Notes under the pieces: generated by a model
Databases searched by the model: none
What the model was told of the DNA's origin: nothing
Seen by the model: only the letters and a program-made list of their open reading frames with translations
Position numbers and translations under genes: made by a program
Part shown: in pieces, positions 47,501-57,535 of the stretch
Layout: the number at the start of each line of letters is the position of its first letter
Position numbering within the stretch: position 1 is the first letter of the stretch
From: Pirellulaceae bacterium
GTDB lineage: Bacteria; Planctomycetota; Planctomycetia; Pirellulales; Pirellulaceae
DNA length: 64,000 nucleotides
Direction of reading: 5' to 3'
NCBI GenBank assembly: GCA_018402565.1
Contig: JAGYIQ010000002.1
Coordinates: 1,047,670-1,111,669 of the forward strand

Positions 47501-49650
47501 ACAAATGCAAGCAATAAAATGAATTATCCTTCGGTTTCCATAAGGAGGGAATCAACCCCGAGCACGTGCCATACAGAATCTCGTCCATACAACATGACAA
47601 TTAGATTACTGGCACTTGCCCGATACTCTGTTAGAACATTGCGGATCATGCGAGCAATCTTGTCAACCGTCACCTTGCATTTCGCTGGGTCCGGTCCTTG
47701 CTCCCCGTTACGATCACCAAAAATTGCCGCAACAATAGATTGATCGAGCGGATGTAAAGAGACATGCCGATTCTGGAATTGCCCCAATCGTAATGCCAAA
47801 CTGCGGAAGAAGTCGCGCATCAAGGCGTCGACATCCATGTAGTCCTGTGTCTCCATCCAGAAGACCTTTTCCACAGATCACTGGTGGCGTACTCAACAGC
47901 GATCGAACTCGCTTACGCACAACGCCGCCGACAGAATCGACTACATAAGCGGGCAGCGGCGGATCCGTCTTGGCCGCTTCTGCGGACCGATACCATGGTC
48001 GCCATCGGCACACCACGGCCTATGCGGCAAGGCTTGCTCGGTTGTCTGAGCGAGGCGAATTCTGGAGACATCGCCCCTCATCAGTGTGATCAAGACCTTC
48101 TGCAACTCCCAGACAATGGTGTCGCGGGCCAAAGATCGGACATCGGCGGCAGAACTGACGGATCCACACAAAACGCGCGCCGCTTCCATCAGGTCACCCG
48201 TCTCCCGCGAACACTCGGCAGTTCGCTCGATCAATGCCACATCCGAGTCGTATTTGCGGATGCGACTGGGTGGTACGTTATGAGAGAACTCGTAGACCAA
48301 TCCACCGGGTGGCAACGGTAAAACCACCCTTTGATACACTTCGTACAACAGCAGATCAGGCCGAGACGATTTGGTTATCCGTACCTTGCCTGCATATTCA
48401 GGAGCTTGGAATAGCTGACGAACCTTGCCAACATCCCCGCTGGTAAAGCAAATCAATAGACAATCGGTTGGTCAGGGGCTGTTTCTAGCCAATGCTTGAT
48501 CATCTGAACGCAACGATTATCCGAGCCTGAGTATCCGACGACCAACAATCGTTTGCTATGCTGGCGTTTGCTGCCAATAGTGTGCCCACCGCCGCACGAC
48601 AAGTATTCCGCAAATGTCCTGCAGGTCCTCTTTGGAGGGCTCCTCATCGAGGCTCAGGTCAGCACGTGATCATGCAGCTTCGCCGTGCAACTTGACGACA
48701 CTGTCCAGCTTCCGCCACGGTCGCCGCAGGTGGCAACGACCCCACGGTTGTGACCGGGAGCACTCGGATTGACAACGATAGAGCACGGTACGCATCTTCA
48801 ATCAGGGTGTCAAAATTTGTCGTTAACAGCGTCTGAATCCGTAACGGCCCAGCCAAATGCGCCCAGCATCTTATGCCCGAGATTGGGTTTACGATCACGC
48901 GTAATCGTTGTGTTGAATGAATCGATGATCGATGTGTCGAATTTTGGTTCATAGACTAATCGCGTTCCATCAACCGTCTCTTCGACCGACAATGACGCGA
49001 GAAAGGACAACGTCTCCCGCCAATCGTGCAACGACCGAATCCCCATCTCTTCGATACGTTGGTGATACGACTTGTTTGGACTGGGAACCATCTCATCGAT
49101 GGCGAAGGAACCCGGGTAGATATCCGGACGCGCGCCCTTTTGCTAAAAAATCAATAAAATACCGCGCGCTTCGTGTCGATGCGTTCGGCGTCCCGAGATA
49201 ACAGAATACTCGGAATTGCCGGCTGGCTAAGCACCGAAACCAACTCTTGTGCGGGCGACTGCCGACCGTGAAAGGTCAGGCTTTTGATTCTCTTCGATCC
49301 GCCCGCATCGTAGGCCACGTCCAGTTGAAGTTGTTTGCATAATTCGACAAAGCGTTTATGGATCCATTCCGCGCCAAATCCACCTCGTCTTTCGTCGGTA
49401 GCGGCGGCCAACCTTTTTTGGAAATATTCCAACGATGGGACTCGTTTTCACCATGCGTCTTGGGACGGTCGGTCGGGTCCGCCAGAACTAAATAGGTCGT
49501 GAAGGCGAGATAGTTGGTGAACTCAACGCCCATGATGATCCCAGAAGGACTGGACAGACCACTGCCAATGAACGGAGCAAAACTGTATCCCAAATCGGCG
49601 TCTTGGACAATTTTATTTATAAACTCAGTATGCTCATGTTCTGGCAGCAT
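44501..49650 (-). pseudogene. Large SIR2-domain protein with TPR-like C-terminal half, broken by many frameshifts
   Basis: A run of minus-strand fragments in changing frames that read on as one protein of roughly 1700 residues. From the 5' end: SIR2 start FAPFIGSGLSSPSGIIMG (49650-49276), EYFQKRLAAATDERRGGFG (49432-49151), KPNLGHKMLxxLAGPLRIQT and TLLTTNFDTLIEDAY (49091-48659), LLVVGYSGSDNRCVQMIKHW (48647-48453), then segments without known motif, and a helical repeat region LHSLYGIALANLGRFFEANR (46361-45213) that looks TPR-like. At least nine frame changes are needed (for example near 48870, 46360, 45340 and 44840). SIR2 proteins of this type are NADases in phage defence. Whether this is one gene or two cannot be settled here. 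Confidence 0.6.
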
Positions 49651-49939
49651 TAGCTAGACTCCTGAAGCGGAGGGAAATGGAGGGCGCACCTGGGCCGAGC
49701 TTCGAGTTTACTTAGAGTCAGTAGCCAATTCAATAAATACACAAGCGATTTGCCAAGAAAATATGATATTTAAACTAACGGACGGATCAGCCCTGACTGA
49801 CGGCCATCCTCCGACACAGTCTCGAAAAAACGCACTGCGGCACCTATCGCTCTGCCGCCATCTTTGTAACGCCGCTCCCCGCTGTCTTTTCTCCGCGGCA
49901 TGCAAGACCAAATCAACAACGCCCACGATGCATAATGGG

Positions 49940-50220
49940 CCCCCAAAGTAGCAGGCACTCTCCGAGTGCCGTCCGTCAAAACCCCAACCCCTAACTTGAT
50001 CATCACGCCAAGTCATTCCACACTTCCACCAGCAGAGACTGCTGGTCTACAGACGGCTGCAGGTCTACATCGACTGCTGGCCTACATCGGCCGCTCATCT
50101 ACAAAAACGTCTACCCTACCACACCAGCCCTTCCCATTAGTCCTTCTGCCCCCAATTTTTCTGCCTTCTCCTCCCACCACCAAGCACAAAGAACAAAGAA
50201 CCAAGCACCAAGAACTCACC
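49940..50220. repeat. Hairpin elements and a short heptamer block
   Basis: A GGCACTC-TCC-GAGTGCC hairpin (49953-49969), a CCAGCAGAGACTGCTGG hairpin near 50028, the motif pair CTTCTGCCCCCAATTTTTCT, and a short run of CAAAGAACCAAG-type heptamers (50185-50215). The heptamer block here belongs to the second subfamily that also occurs at 57330 and 59720. The stretch 49651-49939 shows no supported gene. Confidence 0.75.
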
Positions 50221-50734
50221 CCACCACCCTTTACAACTCCTCCCACCCCACGTACCGATCCTCCAGCCCCAACCGCCGCAAAAAGTCATTGACCCCATCC
50301 CACCGTACCCGCAGCTCACCCAACTCGAGACCACACCCTGCCCTGCCCTTGTCCCCAACGCACCGCGCTGGCCCGCAACTCAAACGCTACACCCCGGGCA
50401 ACGCCCCCACCCCAACAACACACCACGCCTACTCCCAACTTGAATCAGCACATGCCAGCTCGCCTACCATTGGAATCCGTCGCTCTCGATCCACCGTCCA
50501 TCACCGACGGATAGAGCAAACTGGAATCGTGGATAAACTATGCATGGTGGCGGTTTGACTCCGCCATCCCTGACGCTGTAACGTGGGCCTGTCCGAGCTC
50601 GTCGAATCCGCCGGAGCACTCAGTGACGGTAGTGCACTGTGCCGCAGCGATCAACTACAATCACGGTTCGCCAAGTTATTCCAGTCGATCATTAGTGGTA
50701 AGGAGGCGTCAAGTTGATAATCGTCATTGCACTG
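50221..50734. other. Region without a supported gene
   Basis: No ORF here shows a family motif and no repeat family is recognised. A stretch near 50225-50380 (CCTCCCACCCCACGTACCGATCC and CGCAGCTCACCCAACTCGA) matches the text at 60045-60200 from the 3' end of the DUF2357 gene, so it is probably a duplicated, degraded fragment of that gene. Confidence 0.55.
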
Positions 50735-50875
50735 ATGAAGCACTGGGAATGGCCGGCCAAGCCTCCAATCAAACGGAACAAGATGAGGACCAAGCCCATG
50801 CCGTCTTTGCCGATCAACATCAAGGATCTGCTGCACCGACGTACGATCCAAGTGGAACTTCCGAACACTGAGTGA
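50735..50875 (+). pseudogene. Possible N-terminal remnant of an AlbA_2/RecG-like protein
   Basis: A 46-residue reading whose second half, MPSLPINIKDLLHRRTIQVE, resembles the start of AlbA_2 (Schlafen-type) DNA-binding domain proteins, which typically begin LP..dLL...TVE..R.E.K. The reading stops at the point where the conserved lysine would follow. The match is short and may be chance. Confidence 0.25.
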
Positions 50876-50942
50876 ATTAGGGTTCATTTTTAGTACAGGG
50901 AAAGGGAGGAGCGTGGTTTGGTCCATCCAAAACCGCTAATCG

Positions 50943-51003
50943 CGCCAGAATCGCGCAGGATCGCGCAGAATCGCGCAGGATCGCGCAGAATCACGCAGGA
51001 TTC
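50943..51003. repeat. ATCGCGCAG nonamer microsatellite
   Basis: Seven units of AATCGCGCAG/GATCGCGCAG (9-10 bp) in a row, the last ones changed to ATCACGCAG. Located 70 bp left of the 133-bp array. Confidence 0.85.
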
Positions 51004-51059
51004 GTACCTAATACGACGTAATCTACTCACCTAGACCCCCCGCTCGTCCTCCCATCTTC

Positions 51060-51872
51060 AGGCGGAACGCATCAAGGGCTCGTTGATTCTTCCGTAGCGG
51101 AATGCGGCAAGCATTTCGATTGACGCGAAAACGCCCTGTTCTCGCCCGACTTCCTTGAGTCGGGCAACCCACTCGCGTGCAAGTCCGGAAAAATCAACCA
51201 GCCCTAAAACGCGGCTGGATTCTTCCGTAGCGGAATGCGTCAAGCATTTCGATTGACGCGAAAACGCCCTGTTCTCGCCAGACATCCTTGAGTCGCGCAA
51301 CCCACTCGCGCGCAAGTCCGGAAAAATCAACCAGCCCTAAAACGCGGCTGGATTCTTCCGTAGCGGAATGCGTCAAGCATTTCGATTGACGCGAAAACGC
51401 CCTGTTTTCACCCGACTTCTTTGAGTCGGGCAACCCCGTCGCGTGCAAGTCTGGAAAAACCAACAAGCCCTAAAACGCGGCTGGATTCTTCCGTAGCGGA
51501 ATGCGTCAAGCATTTCGATTGACGCGAAAACGCCCTGTTCTCGCCCGACTTCCTTGAGTCGCGCAACCCACTCGCGTGCAAGTCCGGAAAAACCAACAAG
51601 CCCTAAAACGCGGCTGGATTCTTCCGTAGCGGAATGCGTCAAGCATTTCGATTGACGCGAAAACGCCCTGTTTTCACCCGACTTCTTTGAGTCGGACAGC
51701 CCCGTCGCGTGCAAGTCTGGAAAACCAACAAGCCCTAAAACGCGGCTGGATTCTTCCAGTAGCGGAATGCGTCAAGCATTTCGATTGACGCGAAAACGCC
51801 CTGTTCTCGCCAGACTTCTTTGAGTCGGGCAACCCACTCGCGCGCAAGTCCGAAAAAATCAACCAGCCCCCT
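51060..51872. repeat. Six tandem copies of a 133-bp unit with four hairpins each
   Basis: Six copies, with TTCCGTAGCGGAATGCGTCA at 51090, 51223, 51356, 51489, 51622 and 51754, hence a 133-bp period. Each unit holds hairpins TCCG-TAG-CGGA, AATGC-GTCAA-GCATT, CCCGACT-TCCTTG-AGTCGGG and CCAGCC-CTAAAACGC-GGCTGG. Because 133 is not divisible by three, the minus-strand ORFs across the units cannot be a repeated protein. Members of the family lie on both sides: the copy at 18338-18457 is 33 kb away. Confidence 0.92.
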
Positions 51873-52110
51873 CGGCCAATGAGAGCGCCATTTGGGCCGC
51901 GCGCCCCCCTCACGTCATACAATCGCCATGCCTCCTCTGCCCAACGGCCGCTCCCCAAATGGGCATCCCCAGAATTTTTCCAGATTTCTCATAAACCCGT
52001 GAGACAAATCGGGCCTCCCAAACGCATATACAGATAGCCAATTCGCAGGAGATGGCCGCCAACAGAAAATCAGTGATCCACCAGACCTAACCATCCACGG
52101 GAGCCCCGCC

Positions 52111-53265
52111 ATGCGCAGCCGCTGCCTCGCCTATCCTTCGTCCCAAACGAACCGGAAATCCACCGGTTTCACCTTGGTGGAACTGCTGGTCGTCATCGCC
52201 ATCATCGGCGTGCTGATGGGACTACTACTGCCCGCGGTACAAATGGCTCGAGAAGCCGCCCGACGGCTGCATTGCAGCAATAACCTCAAACAACTCGGCA
52301 TTGCCCTGCACGGCTTTCACGGCCTAAAAATCGCTTGCCACCCGGCGGTGCGGCCGATCAGCCACCATTTGGTATCTATTACGGTGATCAAGATTGGTGG
52401 GGCAGCTCGTGGATGATCTATATTTTGCCCATGCTAGAACAAGATAATGTTTACGCACGCATGATTTTTAACGGTGCATCCGGCTGGCCCGGCAATACCA
52501 CACATGGCAATCCAACCTATCAGAGTCCTAGCCGGCGTCAAGGTCGCCACATACCGCTGCCCCTCCTCGCCGTTATCATCCGAAGGCATGTTCTGGGGCA
52601 TGAACGTCATGGATAAACCCACCGTTGGGACCGCGAGTTATGTCGGTATTTCAGGGGTTCGTGGAGGACCAGGATTCACGATCGTTCCTGGCTTTACTGA
52701 AACCCGCACCAATTCCGGTGTCGCCGGCTGGGTGAGTGGTGGCGGAACTTTGTCCGCCAATAGCCAGTCCGCTTCGCGGATCTCCGCGATGGCTCCAGTA
52801 ACACGGCGATGGTGGGTGAGCAAAGCGACTTTTTGATCGGGACCGGTGGCGAGTTGCTTGCCTGGTCGGGGAGCACACCTTTTGGCTTTGGAATAGGCGC
52901 GTTAGCGAAACGACCACCACCGTCCTACGGGAAGTCCACGACCTACGCTGCGAACGACAATCGACTCTACAATGTCACCGCCATTCAACATCGCCTGAAC
53001 AACAAACGCAACAACAATTTAGGCTGGCCGCTGGGTAGCCAAGACAATACGGGCCACTGGCCAGATGTCTACATGGGTATTTGCGAAGGCACCGGCGTTT
53101 GCTTGATGGGCACCAACATCCCCGCTCAACTCTGCCCACCCAGGTGGCGTAAATTTCCTGATGGCCGATGGTTCGGTCACCTTCATCAGTGACGAACTGG
53201 GCCTAGACGTCTTGGGGCGACTGGCAACGCGAGATGATGGCCAAGTGATTTCGTTCGAGTTTTAG
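52111..53265 (+). pseudogene. DUF1559 prepilin-like gene with several frameshifts
   Basis: The first 100 codons are a normal DUF1559 start: [39 protein letters not shown]. After about 52330 the reading moves into other frames: [20 protein letters not shown] (52335-52616), KVATYRCPSSPLSSEGMFWG (52474-52836), GEQSDFLIGTGGELLAWSG (52809-53192) and finally HPGGVNFLMADGS with the family H-x9-DG end, stopping at 53265. Four or so single-base indels are needed. All pieces are in order, so decay is recent, or the sequence here carries indel errors. A lipoprotein gene follows 46 bp downstream, as is common for this family. Confidence 0.82.
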
Positions 53266-53311
53266 TCGAGTGACAAGGCGTCGGAATACGATTCCCCTGG
53301 GAAACAATGGC

Positions 53312-53707
53312 ATGATTTCAAACGTTTGGCAGATACCCGTCGGGTTGCTCTTCACCATCCCCTTGTTGACGGGTTGCGGTGACCAGCAATTCGAGTCGAC
53401 TTACCGAGTGACGGGGACGGTGACGTTGGACCAAACGCCATTGCCCCAGAACATCGTGTTCTTGACGCCCGAGACAGGCGATTTGCAATCGATCGCTATT
53501 GAGAACGGAGTTTACAGTGGGGAAGTCCGAGCGGGCCAACGCCGCGTAGAGATCCGCGCGTACCGACCGGAGACTGGGCCGCGTACTCCCATGGATCCGC
53601 CCCCGTCCAACTACCTACCCGAGCGATACAATACGACCACCGAACTCTCGGCCACCATCTCCGCCACCGACCCCAACGTCTTTGACTTCGCCCTAAATTC
53701 CAAGTGA
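53312..53707 (+). CDS. Small lipoprotein with carboxypeptidase-regulatory-like beta domain
   Basis: A 131-residue protein with a lipoprotein signal ending LLTGC, then a compact beta domain (TYRVTGTVTLDQTPLPQNIVF, with VYSGEVRAGQRRVEIRAYR), resembling the small proteins that often follow DUF1559 genes in planctomycetes. The ATG at 53312 is used; a GTG 14 codons upstream in frame lies before the signal. Intact, in contrast to the gene before it. Confidence 0.7.
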   Translation: MISNVWQIPVGLLFTIPLLTGCGDQQFESTYRVTGTVTLDQTPLPQNIVFLTPETGDLQSIAIENGVYSGEVRAGQRRVEIRAYRPETGPRTPMDPPPSNYLPERYNTTTELSATISATDPNVFDFALNSK

Positions 53708-53859
53708 GATCGCAACACGTTCAGCACAGCTTTTCCAGTATCACATGCTGTTATTCAAAACAAAAAATTGCCTCAAAATTAATCGCAAACACCGCCAACT
53801 AGGGTAAACCCCTACCCCCAGAAAAAGAACCTCGCGCATCAACCTCACCACCAGATCCA

Positions 53860-55005
53860 CGCATGACGCCTAGCGTCCCCGCTCGTAGTCCGCCTTCAGG
53901 CGGGAATTTCCCTGAAACACCTCCACCCCAGAAAAAACCCCGCATCCCAACCTCACCACCAGATCCCGCATGACGCCCTAGCCGGCCCGCTCGTAGTCCG
54001 CCTTCGAGGCGGAATTCCACTAGAAAAACTCCCACCCCCAGAAAAAAAAACCGTGCACCAAAACCTCACCAAATGCTCACCCTCCACGCCTAAGCGTCCC
54101 CGCTCGTAGTCCCGCCTTCAGGCGGGATTCCCTAGAAGCCTCCACCTCAAGAAAAATGAAAGAAGAAAAAGCCGCCACTAGGGTAAAGCCCGCCTAAGGG
54201 CGGAACTACAAGCGCCGAGACCTCACCACCAGATCCCGTATAACGCCTGGCCGGCCCCGCTCGTGGTCCCGCCTTCAGGCGGGAATTCCTAGAAAAACTC
54301 CCACCCCCAGAAAAAAACGTGCCAAAACCTCACCAAATGCTCACCCTCCACGCCTAAGCGTCCCGCTCTGTAGTCCCGCCTTCAGGCGGAATTTCCTCGA
54401 AAAACCTCCCCCCCAGAAAAAAATCTCCTCGCATAAAAACCTCACCACCAAACCCCGTATAACACCGAAGCGTCCCCGCTCGTGGTCCCGCCTTCGGGCG
54501 GAATTCCCCTAGAAACACCTCCACCCCCAGAAAAACCCGCGCATCCCAACCTCACCACCAGATCCCCCTCCACGCCTAAGCGGCCCCGCTCGTAGTCCCG
54601 CCTTCAGGCGGAATTCCCCTAGAAAAAACCTCCCACCCCCAGAAAAAAAACCGTGCACCAAAACCTCACCAAATGCTCACCCTCCACGCCTAAGCGTCCC
54701 CGCTCGTAGTCCCGCCTTCAGGCGGAATTCCCCTAGAAAAGCCTCCACCTCAAGAAAAATGAAAGAGAAAAAGCCGCCACTAGGGTAAACCCGCCTAAAG
54801 GCGGAACTACAACGCACGAGACCTCACCACCAAACCCCGCATGACACCTAAGCCCCCCACTCGTCCTCCCGCCTTCAGGCGGAGTGCCCCTCAGAAAAGC
54901 CTCCACCACCAGAAAAAACTAATCGCAAAAAACCTCACCACCAAACCCGCATGACACCCTAAGCCCCCCGCTCGTCCTCCCGCCCTCCGGCGGCCACGCG
55001 CCCTA
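53860..55005. repeat. REP-like hairpin array B, about eleven units including two inverted
   Basis: The same family as arrays A1/A2 (CCGCTCGTAGTC, CCGCC-TTCA-GGCGG, AATTCCCCTAGAAA) with units near 53889, 53998, 54114, 54270, 54377, 54488, 54597, 54714, 54868 and 54977, plus inverted-type copies at 54189 (GCCCGCC-TAAG-GGCGGAACTAC) and 54790. Several hairpins are imperfect (CCGCCTTCGAGGCGG, CCGCCTTCGGGCGG), so this array is more worn than those beside the transposase. No gene is seen in 53708-53859. Confidence 0.88.
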
Positions 55006-55347
55006 CAAAAACTCCACCATCAATGGTCCACTTTCGGACCGATATACCGAGTCGCAACGACGATGTCATTGTACCAAACGGTGCGAGTCGTCCCGCTGCC
55101 CGATCAAGCGTAAGCGGCCGGTTCTGGTTCGGCTGGTCCGATCGCCCAATTCCTCCGACCGATCCAGTAGTTGAAGAGCTACTAACATGAGTTGTACCCG
55201 AGCGAGTCTTCGCGATTCAACCATTCGTCTGAGTATTGCATGATTTGCGCGTTGACAAGGCCACGGCGTTAGACTCTACTCCAAGCTGCCAAGTCTCGTT
55301 CCAGCGGTCTACTCGATTTGTATTGCCATTATTTAGCGGGATGTTCG
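55006..55347. other. Region without a supported gene
   Basis: No ORF with recognisable family content and no repeat. Presumably contains the promoter of the acyltransferase gene that follows, but no clear signal was identified. Confidence 0.5.
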
Positions 55348-56655
55348 ATGTCAGATTTCGAAGTCACTCGGAAGTCTAGTAAAGCGACCAGATCGGACGA
55401 ACGGCTTTCAGTCTATGAATTGGGCTGGGTTGATCTTCATGTGAAACATCGTCCGCAAATCATCTCAGGACTCTGTACGATCGCAGGAGAAGTTACGATC
55501 AATGTCGTCTTACAACGGATTCGCGCTTTTGTAATGACCAATACCCGGTACCAGTACCGCCTTGTATTCTCGCGATCACCGTCGTGGCAACTTGATCCAG
55601 AATTCCAAGTAGAAAACCATGTTTCGACAAAAGAGCTACCAAACGCATCCATCGATCATGCTATTGAACATATGGGAGCTCTTCTGGCTGGTACAGAGTT
55701 GACCAATCGACCGCCATGGCGTGTTGTTGTCTATCGCTTTGTCGATTCGCGCACAGAGATTAGAACCGCGATTGCCTTTTGTGCCCATCACTCCGTGACT
55801 GATGGCCTGGGAGCCCGCAAACTGTTCGAGGCCATCTTGGATGGAGCGGAAGAGGGAACCAGCACCGGCGTGGCGGTGGCGAATGCCCGAGAAGATCGAT
55901 CAGAACCATCGAGCGGGATGAACGTATTCCAGTTTGGCATGAGCTTGGTCCGCGATTTCTTGCTAAAGCGACTCAACGACCCGTTTTCCGGCCCCACATC
56001 TTCCGCGCGTAGGGTACTGGAATTGACTTGGTCGCGTGGAGAATTAAAACAGGCGCGTCGAGCCTTTGGCTGTAGCCTACAAGAGCTGCTACTGTTGATC
56101 ATTACCCGCAGCCTTGAAAAGTACGGCAGTCGCCGGGGACGATTGGGTAAACTTCGTGCGATTGTACCGATGGCGGATATAGCAGCGGCTCGGAGCGAAC
56201 AACAGACAGCCCTTCACGATATTGGCTATTTGGATCTGCCATTAGGTCTAACCCTCGAGCAACAATTCACGCAACTGCGAATGGGCATGACCCGTCTGCA
56301 AAAGCGCCTCGACGATGGCGTTTTCGGTCGACTCTCAAAACTTTTGGCAATACTGCCAGGAATCGTGCGCTACCATGCGGCTCATCGATGGTCAAACAAT
56401 GCCAATTTACTAATTAGCCTTGTTCCGGGAATCGTGTTGCGACCAACCATTTGCGGTATGGATGTCACGGCGATCTATGGATTGCCAGCCATTGCACCTG
56501 GGCAGGCGATCGCAATTGGCTTGCTTGTGACACGGGATAAGGTTCACGTGGCGTTAGTGCTGGACCCTTCGTCAGTTCCAGACCATGACTTACTAGCCAT
56601 CGACTTGGAGAATTCGCTATCAGAGACCCTCGCAACTGCTCGCGACAATGCATAG
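55348..56655 (+). CDS. WS/DGAT-family acyltransferase (wax ester synthase-like)
   Basis: A 435-residue protein with the HHxxxDG active-site motif of the wax-ester synthase/diacylglycerol acyltransferase family (HHSVTDG, residues 147-153), preceded by PPWRVVVYRFVD and AFCA. The C-terminal half has LLISLVPGIVLRPT and IYGLPAIAPGQAIAIGLLV, which follow the family's N-x-P-G and PxxxGxxxxI pattern. Members join fatty acyl-CoA to alcohols or diacylglycerol. It could equally belong to the related condensation-type acyltransferases (HXXXD superfamily). ATG at 55348 is used; a TTG ten codons upstream is in frame. Lower GC than neighbours; no operon partner. Confidence 0.7.
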   Translation: MSDFEVTRKSSKATRSDERLSVYELGWVDLHVKHRPQIISGLCTIAGEVTINVVLQRIRAFVMTNTRYQYRLVFSRSPSWQLDPEFQVENHVSTKELPNASIDHAIEHMGALLAGTELTNRPPWRVVVYRFVDSRTEIRTAIAFCAHHSVTDGLGARKLFEAILDGAEEGTSTGVAVANAREDRSEPSSGMNVFQFGMSLVRDFLLKRLNDPFSGPTSSARRVLELTWSRGELKQARRAFGCSLQELLLLIITRSLEKYGSRRGRLGKLRAIVPMADIAAARSEQQTALHDIGYLDLPLGLTLEQQFTQLRMGMTRLQKRLDDGVFGRLSKLLAILPGIVRYHAAHRWSNNANLLISLVPGIVLRPTICGMDVTAIYGLPAIAPGQAIAIGLLVTRDKVHVALVLDPSSVPDHDLLAIDLENSLSETLATARDNA

Positions 56656-56683
56656 AAAAAACGACTGGCGGAAATTTGTATTG

Positions 56684-56830
56684 ACTAGTGCTTTGTCACA
56701 GCCAAAACTTGGCGTGTGGTACAGGGGTCAAGCGTCCATTGTGCGAAGCACCCGCAGGGCCGTTCCGGCAATTGACTCCTGACCCCTTTACCGCACCGAT
56801 CCTAAAATTAAACGGTGACAAAGCACTAGT
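56684..56830. mobile_element. MITE-like element with 16-bp perfect terminal inverted repeats
   Basis: The 147-bp element begins ACTAGTGCTTTGTCAC (56684-56699) and ends GTGACAAAGCACTAGT (56815-56830), an exact 16-bp inverted repeat. A second, internal inverted repeat pairs 56714-56730 (GTGTGGTACAGGGGTCA) with 56780-56796 (TGACCCCTTTACCGCAC), 15 of 17 bases. The whole can fold into one long hairpin. No ORF. The outermost ACTAGT is itself palindromic, so a CTAG target duplication is possible. It lies 28 bp after the acyltransferase gene. Confidence 0.75.
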
Positions 56831-57029
56831 ATCTTTTTGAGTTGAACCAGATCGGGTGCTGTCGGACGATCACACGCCCTCGCGCGATATCGTTTCGAGT
56901 GGGACTCCGCAAGTTTGGCAGTCCATAACGTGAACCATAAACAATGGTCGGTCGCAAGTTCTTGTGGCCACTCGAACTGAGGGATGAGCGAGTAAACTAG
57001 TTTCAAATAGTCACGGCGATGAACGAACA

Positions 57030-57535
57030 AAAGTTACCCAAAATCCGACAGCTGCTGGTCTACAGCCGGCCCCCAAAGTAGCAGGCACTCTCCGAGTGCC
57101 GTCCGCCAAAATCCTTACCCCTAACACAGACGCACCACCCATGTAGCAGGCACCCACCCCCTCACTTGATCATCACGCCAAGTCATTCCCCACTTCCACC
57201 AGCAGGGGCTGCTGGTCTACATGGGCGGACGGCACTCGGAGAGTGCCTGCTACCTTAGGCCCCACCCACCGCCGCATGAGATCATCACGCCAAGTCTTAT
57301 CCCACTTCCACCAGCAGAGGCTGCTGGTCTACAGACGACTGCTGGTCTACATCGACTGCTGGTCTACACCAGCCGCACATCTACAAAAACCTCTACCCTA
57401 CCGCACCAGCCCTTCCCATTAATCTTTCTGCCCCCAATTTTTCTGCCTTCTCCTCCCAGCACCAAGAACCAAGAACCAAGAACCAAGAACCAAGAACCAA
57501 GAACCAAGAACCAAGAACCGCCCCCGTAGTCCCCG
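57030..57535. repeat. Hairpin cluster and second-subfamily heptamer block
   Basis: GGCACTC-TCC-GAGTGCC at 57082-57098 and its mirror GGCACTC-GGA-GAGTGCC at 57241-57257, CCAGCAG-type hairpins near 57198 and 57311, CTGCTGGTCTACA repeats (57320-57360), the text CTACAAAAACCTCTACCCTA, CTTTCTGCCCCCAATTTTTC, and seven or so AACCAAG heptamers (57463-57520). The heptamers overlap the frame-shifted 3' reading of the nadR gene. Nothing else is seen from 56831 to 57029. Confidence 0.8.

Noticed and set aside
50651..50926. 90-residue minus-strand ORF
   Set aside because: Antisense to the possible AlbA_2 remnant and without motif.
51058..51958. Minus-strand ORFs repeating REQGVFASIEMLDAFRYGR
   Set aside because: The unit is 133 bp, not a multiple of three, so no single frame covers the array.
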